A stretch of 64,000 nucleotides of DNA from Thalassobacillus cyri (GCF_900107755.1 NZ_FNQR01000001.1:1-64000); one strand, 5' to 3'; positions 1 to 11,467 are shown, counted from the stretch's first letter. The notes: generated by a model from the letters alone, not told the origin. Numbers and translations: made by a program.

Positions 1-13
1 AGAATTCAAGGGG

Positions 14-77
14 AAGTCCTCCTTTTGATGTTTGTATTTGGTTGTACAAATGCATCATAACGGAGGGCTTTTTTTAA
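14..77 (+). terminator. Terminator of a gene upstream of the window
   Basis: Arms AAGTCCTCC (14-22) and GGAGGGCTT (62-70) pair, with one G-U, and are followed by a run of T. A smaller hairpin, TTTGTA/TGTACAAA, lies in the loop. It probably ends a plus-strand gene lying left of the window. Confidence 0.6.
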
Positions 78-99
78 TACAAGGACCCCTCTATTATCC

Positions 100-395
100 C
101 ACAGGAATCTCCCGCGGGAGAAGGAGCTAGGCAAGACCCCGCAGGGAGTGTAACGACCGAGGAGGCTTGCCAGTTCCCCCGCAGGAATGAAATGAATGCG
201 TAATCGCCTTGGGAGACACGACACGCATAAGCAGAACATCAAAAGGGAAGGGTTCTTTCTTCCCGTTGATGGACTGCTTATGTCGCGAGTGTCTAGGTGA
301 TGAAGTTGGAAAGCGAGTAGTTTCCAACCCACCCCTGACTCTTTTTTAGCAAAGAACCCCTTTTACCTTGAAACTGAGTCTTCCATAATCCGGCG
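100..395. repeat. Intergenic repeat, copy A
   Basis: No convincing gene lies between 80 and 423. The stretch carries a core hairpin at 130-171 (arms GGCAAGACCCCGCAG and GAGGAGGCTTGCC). A long imperfect inverted repeat is centred near 255 (CATAAGCAG...CTGCTTATG), and a GTTGGAAA/TTTCCAAC hairpin sits at 305-328. The tail GAAACTGAGTCTTCC (about 370-384) recurs, in related form, at the other copies at 18.6, 19.0 and 40.8 kb. Open frames here follow the palindromes and have no plausible ribosome-binding site. The copy boundaries are approximate. Confidence 0.6.
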
Positions 396-423
396 CTATA
401 CTTGAATAAGTGTATTAGAAGCA

Positions 424-458
424 AAAATGAGCCTGGCGATTATCGCCAGGCTCATTTT
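424..458 (-). terminator. rocD terminator
   Basis: A perfect 16-bp inverted repeat (424-439 with 443-458, TTA loop) lies just past the rocD stop. The minus-strand copy continues into a short T-rich stretch. Confidence 0.85.
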
Positions 459-460
459 CA

Positions 461-1654
461 TTAAGACAATACTTCTTTGATTTGGTCGATCGCCCATTCT
501 AAATCCTTACGATTAATAATCAGTGGAGGGGCGAAGCGGATGACGTTTTCATGCGTCTCCTTACATAGGAGGCCTTTCTCCTTCAGTTTTTCACAATAGC
601 TTCGTGCAGGTTCGGTCAGTTCGACTCCGATGAATAAACCTTTTCCGCGTACTTCCTTGATGATCGGATTATTGATTTTTTTCAATTCGCCCATCATCAA
701 GTTGCCTAATTCCAGGGAGCGGTCTGCCAGTTTTTCATCTTCCAGCACTTCCAGGGAAGCGAGAGATACTGCGCAAGCCAGTGGGTTTCCTCCGAATGTA
801 GAGCCATGGGATCCAGGATTGAAGACACCTAGGATTTCACGGTTAGCTACTACAGTGGAAATCGGGAACACACCGCCGCCAAGGGCTTTACCTAAAATCA
901 ACATGTCAGGTGTTACGTCTTCCCAGTCGCAGGCGAACATTTTGCCGGTTCGGGCCAGGCCTGCCTGGATTTCATCAGCGATGAACAGCACTTTGTTTTC
1001 TTTACAAACTTCGGATGCTTCTTTCAAGAAACCTTCTGGAGGGATGACAATTCCAGCCTCTCCCTGGATCGGTTCAATTAAGAATCCGGCTGTATTTTCA
1101 GTGATCGCCTCTTTGAGCGCATCGATATCACCGTATGGAACTAATTTGATGCCTGGCAGCATTGGACCAAAGCCACGCTGATATTCTTCTTCGGAAGAAA
1201 GGGAAACGGCAGTCATCGTACGTCCATGGAAGTTTCCGGTGCAGGCGATGATTTCTGCCTGGTTATCGGCCACCCCTTTGACATCATAAGCCCAGCGGCG
1301 TGCTGCTTTGATAGCTGTTTCGACTGCTTCAGCTCCCGTATTCATCGGAAGGGCCATTTCTTTATTGGTGAGCTTGCAAATCTTTTCATACCATGGTCCG
1401 AGTTGATCATTGTGGAAGGCGCGTGACGTCAGGGTCACACGGTCTGCTTGGTTTTTTAATGCTTCAATGATTCGTGGATGGCGATGGCCCTGGTTGACGG
1501 CCGAGTAAGCGCTGAGCATGTCCATGTAGCGGTTACCTTCAGGATCTTCTACCCAAACACCCTCCGCTTTTTCTACCACAATCGGAAGTGGGTGATAGTT
1601 TTTTGCGCCGAATTCCTGCGTTTGGTCGATGATTTCTTGACTAGTTCTTGTCAT
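461..1654 (-). CDS. rocD: Ornithine aminotransferase
   Basis: PLP-dependent class III aminotransferase that converts ornithine and 2-oxoglutarate to glutamate-5-semialdehyde and glutamate in cytosolic arginine/ornithine catabolism. The 397-residue product matches the usual RocD length. It shows the PLP motif IADEIQAG with Asp227 and the Schiff-base lysine Lys256 in [10 protein letters not shown]. An in-frame ATG lies 11 codons further upstream, but the start at 1654 is preferred because GGAGGG stands four bases before it. The gene is monocistronic, with its own terminator and divergent yisL. RocD is well conserved, so confusion with other class III aminotransferases is unlikely. Confidence 0.93.
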   Translation of the reverse strand: MTRTSQEIIDQTQEFGAKNYHPLPIVVEKAEGVWVEDPEGNRYMDMLSAYSAVNQGHRHPRIIEALKNQADRVTLTSRAFHNDQLGPWYEKICKLTNKEMALPMNTGAEAVETAIKAARRWAYDVKGVADNQAEIIACTGNFHGRTMTAVSLSSEEEYQRGFGPMLPGIKLVPYGDIDALKEAITENTAGFLIEPIQGEAGIVIPPEGFLKEASEVCKENKVLFIADEIQAGLARTGKMFACDWEDVTPDMLILGKALGGGVFPISTVVANREILGVFNPGSHGSTFGGNPLACAVSLASLEVLEDEKLADRSLELGNLMMGELKKINNPIIKEVRGKGLFIGVELTEPARSYCEKLKEKGLLCKETHENVIRFAPPLIINRKDLEWAIDQIKEVLS

Positions 1655-1814
1655 TCTATCCCTCCATATCAATTCGAAAATCTTCATTCATTATAACAGG
1701 TTTCAGGCTAATTTTCTCTCTAGTCTAAAAATTCCTCCTGAAAGGTTTTATTAGGATAAATTTGTGTAAACATGGTACTATAACGGTAGATTGATAGCAA
1801 AAGGAGGAAGTTTA

Positions 1815-2174
1815 GTGGCACACTTACATATCACCTCATGGGTGATCACGTTAGCATTATTGATTCTAGTATTGACCTTCTCCCGCGCAGGGAATGCGAA
1901 AGCTGCTAAAATCACACAAATGGTTATGCGGTTGCTCTATTTACTTATTTTATACTCTGGTGGCAGTCTGTTCGCTTCCTACTCTAATATCGGTATACTG
2001 GTTATCGTTAAAATGCTGGTCGGTCTTTGGGCGATTGCAGCAATTGAAATGGTGGCAATCAAGGTTTCCAAGGCACAGCCTGCTTTCAGCTGGTGGACAC
2101 AGCTGCTGATTGCATTCGCATTGGCATTGATTCTAGGTTTTGGGTTTATGCCATTAGGTATTCTTCCAGCATAA
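1815..2174 (+). CDS. yisL: YisL family (UPF0344/DUF1516) membrane protein
   Basis: A 119-residue integral membrane protein with about four helices. Its N-terminus AHLHITSWVITL is nearly that of B. subtilis YisL, whose function is unknown. The GTG start at 1815 is chosen because AGGAGG lies seven bases before it; the earlier in-frame start at 1791 is upstream of that site. The next gene is asnO, as in the B. subtilis yis region, which supports the assignment. A terminator follows directly, so it is probably transcribed alone. Confidence 0.85.
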   Translation: MAHLHITSWVITLALLILVLTFSRAGNAKAAKITQMVMRLLYLLILYSGGSLFASYSNIGILVIVKMLVGLWAIAAIEMVAIKVSKAQPAFSWWTQLLIAFALALILGFGFMPLGILPA

Positions 2175-2181
2175 ATGAGAA

Positions 2182-2217
2182 AGTTGCCTGGCTAATTTTG
2201 CCGAGGCAGCTTTTTTT
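2182..2217 (+). terminator. yisL terminator
   Basis: AGTTGCCTGGC pairs with GCCGAGGCAGCT (one bulge), followed by seven T residues. Confidence 0.75.
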
Positions 2218-2344
2218 ATGCCATGTTTATTGTGCTGAGAAAGAGGATTACCATTACGAATAGGAAAAATTTAAGCATAGGGACGACTCACTTCACATAT
2301 ATTAGGTTATCTTTTTTAGCTACAAAAAAGGAGTGGCTCGATAT

Positions 2345-4192
2345 ATGTGCGGAATTGTCGGATGGACGGATTTCCGGAAAGACTTGAGTTGTGCTTATGA
2401 TACGATTGCGGCCATGGCAGCGACATTGGAGCACCGTGGTCCCGATGAAGGGACCCAATGGCTGAGCCGGCACACAGCGTTCGGGCATCAACGTCTGATT
2501 GTCATCGACCCTGCCGGAGGTCGTCAGCCAATGACGCGAAAGGTCGGGGAGAAGCGCTTTACGTTATGCTATAACGGAGAATTATATAATACAGAAGACG
2601 TAAGAACGGTATTGCATCAAAAAGGCTGGACGTTCCGATCCCATTCCGACACGGAAGTGTTATTGACCAGCTATATGGAATGGGGCGAGTCATGCGTCAA
2701 CCATTTGAATGGAATATTCGCATTTGCTGTTTGGGATGATGCGGAACAAAAATTATTTCTGGCACGGGACCGGCTCGGGGTCAAGCCGTTGTTCTATATG
2801 GAAACAGATGGCGGATTGTTATTCGCCTCCGAAATTAAAGCGCTGCTCGCCCATCCGAAAGTAACTGCGGAAGTGGATACCACTGGACTCCATGAACTGT
2901 TGGCATTAGGACCGTCCCGGACACCCGGATGCGGGGTATTCTGCGGCGTCCATGATTTACGGGCTGGTCATTCCGCTATTTTTACCAGGGAACAAGGGCT
3001 GAGAATAAAGCGATACTGGAATGTGGAAAGCAAACCTCATGAAGACAGCCTCGATGTGACCGTGGAAAAGGTACGCGCACTTTTTCTTGATGCGGTCGAT
3101 CGTCAATTGGTTTCAGATGTACCGCTTGGAACATTTTTATCCGGCGGGGTCGATTCCAGTGCCATAACCGCAATAGCAGCAGAGCAATATCGCAAACAGG
3201 GAAAAGGAGCGCTTGATACATTTTCGATCGATTTTGAAGGTAACGATAAACATTTCAAAGCCAATGCCTTTCAACCCACAAGCGATAAAGATTTTATTGC
3301 CTTAATTCAAAAAGAGCATGGCACGAATCATCAAAGCTGTATCGCCGATAATGAAGAATTAGTACGCCTTCTGAAAAAAGCGACCAAATTACGGGACCTG
3401 CCCGGGATGGCGGATGTTGATTCGTCATTGCTTTGGTTCAGCGAAGAAGTGAAGAAAAAAGTGACCGTTGGTTTATCAGGAGAGTGCGCCGATGAAATTT
3501 TCGGTGGATATCCGTGGTTTTACAGGCGAGAGGAATTGGAACGGGAAGGCTTCCCTTGGATCCGTTCACTGAATTTGAGAAATGGGCTGCTTACTCAGGA
3601 GTGGCAGCAAAAACTGGATGTGAAAGGGTATATGCTGGCCCGCTATCAGGACACAGTCAATGAAATGCCGAAGCTCGCCGGCGAATCGGCGGTAGAGGAA
3701 AAGCGCAGGCAGATGTTTTACTTGAATATTCATTGGTTTATGCAAACGCTGCTTGATCGCAAAGACCGGATGACTATGGGAGCGAGTCTGGAGGTGCGCG
3801 TTCCTTTCAGTGATCATCATCTTGTCGAGTATGTCTGGAATGTCCCATGGCAGATGAAGCACTTGGACGGGAAAGAAAAAGGACTGCTTCGGAAGGCATT
3901 GGAAGGGATTCTGCCTGATGAGGTGTTGTACCGGAAGAAAAATCCTTATCCGAAAACCCATAATCCTGTTTATACCCATGCGGTAGTGGCCTGGATGAAT
4001 GAAATTCTCGCTGATAAACAGGCACCGATTTTTGATTTGTTTGACCGGAACGAGCTGCGTAAGCTCGCTGATACGAAAGGGCAGGCGATTGATGCTCCTT
4101 GGTTTGGCCAACTGATGACAGGGCCGCAGTTACTTGCCCATCTTTGCCAGATCAACTATTGGCTCGAACACTATCAAGTTTCGATAAAATGA
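2345..4192 (+). CDS. asnO: Asparagine synthase (glutamine-hydrolysing)
   Basis: Makes asparagine from aspartate, ATP and glutamine. The 615-residue protein has an N-terminal class II glutaminase domain, starting MCGIVGW with Cys2 as nucleophile, then RGPDEG near residue 31 and NGELYN near 78. The C-terminal synthetase domain carries the PP-loop SGGVDSS at 266-272. The ATG that exposes Cys2 is chosen over an in-frame GTG four codons earlier; AAGGAG lies 11 bases before it. Length matches B. subtilis AsnO (614), the paralogue tied to sporulation there, and the neighbouring yisL supports AsnO rather than AsnB or AsnH. A terminator follows the stop. Confidence 0.92.
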   Translation: MCGIVGWTDFRKDLSCAYDTIAAMAATLEHRGPDEGTQWLSRHTAFGHQRLIVIDPAGGRQPMTRKVGEKRFTLCYNGELYNTEDVRTVLHQKGWTFRSHSDTEVLLTSYMEWGESCVNHLNGIFAFAVWDDAEQKLFLARDRLGVKPLFYMETDGGLLFASEIKALLAHPKVTAEVDTTGLHELLALGPSRTPGCGVFCGVHDLRAGHSAIFTREQGLRIKRYWNVESKPHEDSLDVTVEKVRALFLDAVDRQLVSDVPLGTFLSGGVDSSAITAIAAEQYRKQGKGALDTFSIDFEGNDKHFKANAFQPTSDKDFIALIQKEHGTNHQSCIADNEELVRLLKKATKLRDLPGMADVDSSLLWFSEEVKKKVTVGLSGECADEIFGGYPWFYRREELEREGFPWIRSLNLRNGLLTQEWQQKLDVKGYMLARYQDTVNEMPKLAGESAVEEKRRQMFYLNIHWFMQTLLDRKDRMTMGASLEVRVPFSDHHLVEYVWNVPWQMKHLDGKEKGLLRKALEGILPDEVLYRKKNPYPKTHNPVYTHAVVAWMNEILADKQAPIFDLFDRNELRKLADTKGQAIDAPWFGQLMTGPQLLAHLCQINYWLEHYQVSIK

Positions 4193-4233
4193 ACAAACTG
4201 AAAGCTATGAGACGCTGTTATATAGTTAACCAG

Positions 4234-4259
4234 GAAAGGACCGGGGGACCGGTCCTTTT
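4234..4259 (+). terminator. asnO terminator
   Basis: AAAGGACCGG and CCGGTCCTTT arms with a four-base loop, then TTTTG. Confidence 0.8.
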
Positions 4260-4340
4260 GATATGGGAAAACGTAAGAGAACTGTCCCGCTCCTGATTAT
4301 CACACCCCTGAGCCCTCCAAAAAAGGAAAATCGCACGCTG

Positions 4341-5690
4341 CTAACTGGAGTCTTTTACAAAGGCCTTCGATACCCACACACGCGAACGCCAGCGGAACAG
4401 CATGAAGATGCCACGCAGCCACTCATCGACCATGAAGGCGATCCAGACACCGACAAGGCCAAGATCCAGATAGAGTCCGAGAAACCAGGCTAACGTAACG
4501 GCTATTCCCCACATCGACAAAATACCGATGTACACGGGAAATTTGACATCTCCAGCGGCCCGCAGTGAATTGATGACGACGAGATTGAAAGCACGGCCCG
4601 GCTCGAGCACAACCGTCAGCAGTAATAACATTGAACCCTGAGCTATGATGGTGGCGTTATCTGTAAATATGCCGAGGAGAAAGTTGCTGGAGGCATACAC
4701 GACAACGGCAACAGCAAGTGAAATGGCAATCGCCAGTTTCAAGCTTTTCAGGCAACGGTGGTACGCTCGTTCGGTTTCTTTTGCACCTATGTAATGGCCG
4801 ATAAGGATCTGGGTTCCCTGTCCGATTGCAATCGAAAATAAGAAGATGAGCATCATGATATTCTGGGTATACACTTTCGTCGTGATCGCAATCGTTCCCA
4901 TCTGGGCAATGAAATAGGTGATAGCCATCTGACTCGTATTGTAGGAAAGATGCTCGCCTGCAGATGGAATGCCAATGCTGAGCAGGTTTTTGACATGGAT
5001 TTTATGATATCTGAAAAATGAACCTTTCGGGAGCGATCCCTCGCTACGTTTGATCAAAAGTCCAAGCAGCACGATAAACCCGATCAACCGGCTGCCCGCC
5101 GTAGCAAAAGCAACGCCCTCGACGCCAAAGACAGGGAAGCCGAACGGGCCGAATATGACGAAGTAGTTGGCAATCACATTCACTATATTCATTCCGATCG
5201 TCACGTACATCGTATCTTTTGTGAAGCCATAACTGCGAAGAATGGCTCCTGTCGTCATGATCAGCGCCTGGATGAAAATCAGGCCGCCGACCACATTCAT
5301 ATATAACTGAGCTTCTCCCATCAATTCGGGTGGCAGGTCCATAAGCGCGAGAATCTTTTCACTGAACAAGAATAATAGAAAACTTAATACAACAGAAAAC
5401 CAAAGATTGATGCTGAGGGAAGTAACTGCAATTGCTCCTGCTTCTTTTTCCTGTTCGGCACCAAGGTTCTGGGCGACGAGGATGGCAGAGCCGGTAGCGA
5501 CAAATCCGAACATGACAATCACAACAGCAAGAATTTGATTGGAAACGCCAACAGCAGCTACTGCATTATCGGAATATTGACTGAGCATCAGCGTATCGGC
5601 ATTTCCCATTAGCATATGTAGAAATATTTCTATGAAAATAGGCCAAGTCAACGCGAGTAATGACATATTTTTAGTAGATTTTAAAGCCAT
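4341..5690 (-). CDS. MATE family multidrug/cation antiporter
   Basis: A 449-residue polytopic membrane protein with about 12 helices in two related halves, typical of MATE exporters that expel cationic compounds against Na+ or H+. The N-terminal half shows the family pattern MLMGNADTLMLSQYSDNAVAA and the second half VINSLRAAGDVKFP. AAGGAG lies ten bases before the ATG. In B. subtilis a MATE gene (yisQ) also lies close to asnO, so this is probably its counterpart. Substrate cannot be read from sequence. It is convergent with asnO. Confidence 0.85.
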   Translation of the reverse strand: MALKSTKNMSLLALTWPIFIEIFLHMLMGNADTLMLSQYSDNAVAAVGVSNQILAVVIVMFGFVATGSAILVAQNLGAEQEKEAGAIAVTSLSINLWFSVVLSFLLFLFSEKILALMDLPPELMGEAQLYMNVVGGLIFIQALIMTTGAILRSYGFTKDTMYVTIGMNIVNVIANYFVIFGPFGFPVFGVEGVAFATAGSRLIGFIVLLGLLIKRSEGSLPKGSFFRYHKIHVKNLLSIGIPSAGEHLSYNTSQMAITYFIAQMGTIAITTKVYTQNIMMLIFLFSIAIGQGTQILIGHYIGAKETERAYHRCLKSLKLAIAISLAVAVVVYASSNFLLGIFTDNATIIAQGSMLLLLTVVLEPGRAFNLVVINSLRAAGDVKFPVYIGILSMWGIAVTLAWFLGLYLDLGLVGVWIAFMVDEWLRGIFMLFRWRSRVWVSKAFVKDSS

Positions 5691-5770
5691 GGCACCCGGA
5701 CTCCTTCAAGCAAATTCAAATAAATCAAGCCGCCCATTTCTAAAGAGCGACTTGACTATCTAGCAGGATT

Positions 5771-7570
<1,800 letters not shown>

Positions 7571-7717
7571 CTATAAATATTTCTTATAGACTAAAAGTAG
7601 ACAAAAGTAAACAGAAAGTCAATGAAAACATACAAGATTCATAGCCTGATTGTGAAAACGCTAACCATATGTCTGTAATAGAAATAAACGTGATTAGTTA
7701 AAAGTAGTAAAATTGTC

Positions 7718-7745
7718 TTGCAAATTATTTTAGCTTTTGTATAAT
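7718..7745 (+). promoter_or_regulatory. Promoter of mdxEFG
   Basis: TTGCAA (7718-7723) and a perfect TATAAT (7740-7745) with 16-bp spacing predict transcription from about 7752, just before two operator-like palindromes. Sigma-A type. Confidence 0.65.
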
Positions 7746-7760
7746 AGAATTCAAGATGTG

Positions 7761-7774
7761 TGCAATCGTTTTCA
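7761..7774 (+). promoter_or_regulatory. cre/LacI-family operator 1
   Basis: TGCAATCGTTTTCA matches the catabolite-responsive pattern TGNAANCGNTNNCA exactly. It lies about ten bases into the predicted mdxE transcript, a position suited to repression by CcpA or by the local LacI-type regulator. Confidence 0.7.
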
Positions 7775-7785
7775 TGAAAAATATT

Positions 7786-7799
7786 TGAAATCGATTACA
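7786..7799 (+). promoter_or_regulatory. cre/LacI-family operator 2
   Basis: TGAAATCGATTACA is a second exact match to TGNAANCGNTNNCA, 25 bp after the first. The pair may serve two different LacI-family proteins or bind one cooperatively. Confidence 0.7.
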
Positions 7800-7838
7800 T
7801 ACATCTTGTAATTAATATACCTTTGGGAGGTCAATACA

Positions 7839-9143
7839 ATGAAAAAATGGTTAGGTATGTTGTTTGCCGCACTATTAATGATCGGCGCACTTGCTGCCTG
7901 TGGTCCTGATGAAAGTGGACAAGAATCGGAAGGGAACACAGAAGGCGGAGAGTCAACAGAAACAGAAGGCAATACAGAAGGTGAAATGCCTGAAAAGCCT
8001 GAAAAACTTACTGTATGGATGAACGCAGAAGAGAAACAAGAAGAAGCGTTGAAGACTATCACAGATAAATTCACAGAAGAAAATGACATCGAGGTCGAAA
8101 TCATTCCTATCTCTATGTTGGATCAAATTGAAAAGCTGGACGTAGAAGGACCTGCCGGAAATGGTCCAGACATCATTTTCCAACCGCATGATCGGATCGG
8201 TGACCTCGTACTTAAAGGTCTTGTAGACCCTGTAAATCTTGGAGATAAAGAGGGCGAATATACAGAAACTGCTGTCGATGCTGTCACTTATGAAGGCGAC
8301 GTGTGGGGCTACCCGGCAGTAACAGAAACATATGCTTTATTCTATAACAAGTCATTAGTAGAAGAAGCTCCTGAAACTATGGAAGATTTGATGGCGATTG
8401 CCGAAAGAGATACCAAAAAAGGTGAAGATAAGTATGGATTCCTAATGGAAGGTGCTAACTTCTACTTCACATACCCGTTCTTCTCTGGGAATGGGGCTTA
8501 TGTTTTCGCTAACGAAAATGGTTCTTATGACATTGATGACATCGGGTTGAACAACGAAGGCGCTGTCAAAGGCGGCAAGCTGATCCAGTCTTGGTTTGAC
8601 AACGGATATATTCCGCAAGACTTGACTCCGGATATCATGAACGGACTGGTCAAAGAAGGAAAAGTATCTACGGTAATCAATGGCCCTTGGATGGTGCGTG
8701 AATACCAGGATGCCCTTGGTGACGACCTGGCAGCTGCTCCACTACCATTGCTTGAAAATGGCGAAAACCCTAAATCTTTCGTAGGTGTAAAATCCTACAT
8801 GCTTTCCTATTACTCTGAAAACAAAGAGTGGGCAGAAGAGCTGATGGCATTCATCACAAACAGTGAAAATGCGATGACTTACTATGACATGGCTGGTGAA
8901 ATGCCTGCACGTAAAGATTCCATCGAAGATCCGGCAATCGCGGATGATGAAATCATGTCCGCTTTCGCTGAGCAGGCTACTTATGGTGAGCCAATGCCTG
9001 GTATCCCGGCAATGCAACAAGTTTGGGAACCGATCAACAATGCACTTTCGTTTATTTCAAAAGGTGAGCCTGTAAACGAAGTACTAGATGAAGCGGTTCA
9101 AATCATCAAAGACAACATCGCAGCTTCAGGTGCTGGACAATAA
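7839..9143 (+). CDS. mdxE: Maltodextrin-binding lipoprotein of ABC importer
   Basis: Solute-binding component of the maltodextrin ABC importer, anchored outside the membrane. The 434-residue protein starts with a lipoprotein signal ending in the lipobox LAAC (Cys21), followed by a roughly 30-residue linker rich in Glu, Gly and Thr. The MalE-type fold shows GPDIIFQPHDRIG near residue 110 and GPWMVREYQ near 285. GGGAGG lies eight bases before the ATG. mdxF and mdxG follow, with an unusually structured gap after this gene. The acidic linker suits a halophile. Confidence 0.92.
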   Translation: MKKWLGMLFAALLMIGALAACGPDESGQESEGNTEGGESTETEGNTEGEMPEKPEKLTVWMNAEEKQEEALKTITDKFTEENDIEVEIIPISMLDQIEKLDVEGPAGNGPDIIFQPHDRIGDLVLKGLVDPVNLGDKEGEYTETAVDAVTYEGDVWGYPAVTETYALFYNKSLVEEAPETMEDLMAIAERDTKKGEDKYGFLMEGANFYFTYPFFSGNGAYVFANENGSYDIDDIGLNNEGAVKGGKLIQSWFDNGYIPQDLTPDIMNGLVKEGKVSTVINGPWMVREYQDALGDDLAAAPLPLLENGENPKSFVGVKSYMLSYYSENKEWAEELMAFITNSENAMTYYDMAGEMPARKDSIEDPAIADDEIMSAFAEQATYGEPMPGIPAMQQVWEPINNALSFISKGEPVNEVLDEAVQIIKDNIAASGAGQ

Positions 9144-9174
9144 ATAAAGGAAAAAGCTCTGTCAATTAAGGGCG

Positions 9175-9201
9175 AGATGGAAGGCAGACAGCCTTCCATC
9201 T
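9175..9201 (+). terminator. Attenuator-like hairpin after mdxE
   Basis: AGATGGAAGGC and GCCTTCCATCT form a perfect 11-bp stem with a five-base loop, 32 bases past the mdxE stop. Only a weak T-rich stretch follows, so partial termination or mRNA protection is more likely than a full stop. Confidence 0.7.
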
Positions 9202-9237
9202 GCCATTTTATACTTTAGAAAGTTTAACTTTGTTAAA

Positions 9238-9300
9238 TGATTAGAAAAGACTAAAGCTTTCGCCATAAGTACTTGGCGACAAGCCAAGTTTTTCTAATCA
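9238..9300 (+). promoter_or_regulatory. Second folded element before mdxF
   Basis: An outer 11-bp stem (TGATTAGAAAA, 9238-9248, with TTTTCTAATCA, 9290-9300) encloses an inner hairpin ACTTGGC/GCCAAGT (9271-9289). The inner hairpin is followed by five T and resembles an intrinsic terminator; forming the outer stem would take up that T-tract. It ends 20 bases before the mdxF start and could set the ratio of binding protein to permease. Confidence 0.5.
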
Positions 9301-9320
9301 CCACCGGGGAGGACATTATT

Positions 9321-10619
9321 ATGGCAAAGGATGATAAAAAAGCAGCATTCGACATCAAACAACCCCGCAATATTGCTGCTTTATTATCTGTTTTCGTTCC
9401 AGGTCTGGGACAAATGTATAACCGCCGCTTCATTAAAGGCATACTTTTGTTTGTTATTGCTGTCTCTTTCTTGATGGCATTTTGGGATTATATCGATATC
9501 GGGGTCTGGGGGCTATTTACGTTAGGTACGATTCCCCGGGAACATCATTCCATCCAGTTATTGATACAAGGCTTCATATCATTAGTGGTGCTTTTCTTTG
9601 GAATCGCTATTTATATTTACAATGTTAAAGATGCTCGTAATGATGCAATTGCTAGAGAAGCCGGAAGACCGAACCCGACATTTTTCAAAGCGATGCAGGA
9701 TTTCTACGATCGCGGATTTCCATATTTCATGATCCTGCCTGGCTTCATCATGTTGATTTTCGTAGTAGTACTGCCGCTGGCGTTCATGGTCTCGCTGGCC
9801 TTCACCAACTACAACCAGTATAATTCACCTCCGCGAAAACTGTTGGACTGGGTCGGCTTTGACAACTTCGTCAACTTAGTGAATGTGGATATTTGGCAGG
9901 ATACATTCTTGAATGTATTCACTTGGACGATTGTTTGGACAGTAGTGGCGACAACTCTGCAAATTGTTCTTGGTCTGTTCCTGGCATTGCTTGTCAACGA
10001 TAAACGGATCAAGTTCAAGCGGACGATCCGTACCGTACTTATTTTACCATGGGCGGTACCGGCTTTTGTATCAATTTTGATTTTTTCAGCATTATTCAAC
10101 CCGACGTTCGGTGCGATCAACCGTGATATCCTCAGCCAATTCGGGATGATGATCCCTTGGCTGTCAGACCCATTTTGGGCTAAGATCGCTCTGATCATGA
10201 TTCAGACATGGCTGGGCTTCCCATTCGTATTTGCATTGTTCACTGGAGTTTTGCAAAGTGTGCCGGCGGATATGTACGAAGCTGCCGATGTTGATGGCGG
10301 AACACGATTCCAGAAGTTCCGTTTCATCACCCTGCCGCACATCCTTTTTGCCACGGCACCACTTCTGATCATGCAATATGCCCAGAACTTCAATAACTTT
10401 AATATCATCTATCTATTCAACGAAGGGAATCCTGCTGTCCGAGGCCAGTCTGCCGGTGGGACAGATATCCTGATTTCCTGGGTATACAAACTGACATTTG
10501 AAACCAATAACTATAATATGGCTGCAGCTATCACGATCATCATGGGATTAGTAATATCAATCTTCGCATTCTACCAATTCCGGAAAACGGCTGCATTTAA
10601 AGAGGAGGGACGTTACTGA
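9321..10619 (+). CDS. mdxF: Maltodextrin ABC importer permease MdxF
   Basis: One of the two membrane subunits that pass maltodextrins through the ABC importer. The 432-residue protein has a roughly 130-residue N-terminal extension with helices and the motif VFVPGLGQMYNRRF, then the MalF-type permease domain. The ATPase-contacting EAA loop reads EAADVDGGTRFQKFRFITLP. The ATG at 9321 is chosen because GGGGAGG lies eight bases before it; an upstream in-frame start has none. It overlaps mdxG by one base (TGATG), implying coupled translation. No ATPase gene lies in this cluster, so a shared MsmX-type ATPase encoded elsewhere is likely. Confidence 0.92.
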   Translation: MAKDDKKAAFDIKQPRNIAALLSVFVPGLGQMYNRRFIKGILLFVIAVSFLMAFWDYIDIGVWGLFTLGTIPREHHSIQLLIQGFISLVVLFFGIAIYIYNVKDARNDAIAREAGRPNPTFFKAMQDFYDRGFPYFMILPGFIMLIFVVVLPLAFMVSLAFTNYNQYNSPPRKLLDWVGFDNFVNLVNVDIWQDTFLNVFTWTIVWTVVATTLQIVLGLFLALLVNDKRIKFKRTIRTVLILPWAVPAFVSILIFSALFNPTFGAINRDILSQFGMMIPWLSDPFWAKIALIMIQTWLGFPFVFALFTGVLQSVPADMYEAADVDGGTRFQKFRFITLPHILFATAPLLIMQYAQNFNNFNIIYLFNEGNPAVRGQSAGGTDILISWVYKLTFETNNYNMAAAITIIMGLVISIFAFYQFRKTAAFKEEGRY

Positions 10620-11467
10620 TGGCGATGAATAAAAAAACGAAGTCCAGGATAGAAGTAACGTTCATTTATTTATTTTTAGCAGTGATGTTCGTGCTGATTG
10701 CTTATCCGTTACTATGGACAGTAATGATGAGTATCAACCCTGGTACGAACATGCTGGTGACGAAAATGCTGCCGGAAAACCCGACACTGGAGCATTATAA
10801 ATGGTTATTCACTGATCCAAGAAGTGACTATGTTATCTGGTATAAGAACAGTCTGTTGGTCGCATTCGCCAATGCAATCGGTTCCGTCATTTTGACTTCA
10901 TTAGTCGCTTATGCATTTTCCCGTTACAAGTTTATTGGGAAAAAGTATGGGCTGTATATGTTCCTGTTACTACAAATGTTCCCGGCTTTGATGGGGATGG
11001 TTGCGTTATACATCCTGCTTAGTACGATTGGGTTGATCGATTCCTTAGTCGGTCTGACATTGATTTATCTTGGCGGACAGATTCCATTCAACGCCTGGCT
11101 GGTCAAAGGTTACTTTGATACCATCCCGAAAGAATTGGATGAAGCCGCCAAGATGGATGGAGCCGGACACTTGAAGATTTTCTGGACAATCATGCTTCCT
11201 TTGGCAAAACCGATTCTTGCTGTTGTAGCGCTTTTCAATTTCATGGCTCCGTTCATGGACTTCCTGCTGCCGCGAATCGTGTTGACCAGTCCGGAGAAGT
11301 ATACACTGGCACTTGGATTATTCAATTTCATCAATGACCAGTTTTCTAATAACTTTACCCGTTTCTCCGCGGGAGCAATTCTGATCGCTGTTCCAATTGC
11401 GCTTGTCTTCTTATTACTGCAGCGTTATTTGATTTCAGGATTGACATCTGGAGCTACCAAAGGATAA
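10619..11467 (+). CDS. mdxG: Maltodextrin ABC importer permease MdxG
   Basis: Second permease subunit, pairing with MdxF. The 282-residue protein has six predicted helices and the EAA loop ELDEAAKMDGAGHLKIFWTIMLPL. Its ATG overlaps the mdxF stop by one base, and a GGAGGG sits inside the mdxF 3' end about ten bases before it. A second ATG two codons in is possible. The amylase gene follows after 42 bases, so it is probably in the same transcript. Confidence 0.92.
   Translation: MAMNKKTKSRIEVTFIYLFLAVMFVLIAYPLLWTVMMSINPGTNMLVTKMLPENPTLEHYKWLFTDPRSDYVIWYKNSLLVAFANAIGSVILTSLVAYAFSRYKFIGKKYGLYMFLLLQMFPALMGMVALYILLSTIGLIDSLVGLTLIYLGGQIPFNAWLVKGYFDTIPKELDEAAKMDGAGHLKIFWTIMLPLAKPILAVVALFNFMAPFMDFLLPRIVLTSPEKYTLALGLFNFINDQFSNNFTRFSAGAILIAVPIALVFLLLQRYLISGLTSGATKG

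Noticed and set aside
6-332. Open frames of 66 and 108 codons on the minus strand near the left edge
   Set aside because: They run through repeat copy A and its palindromes, lack a ribosome-binding site and have compositionally odd products.
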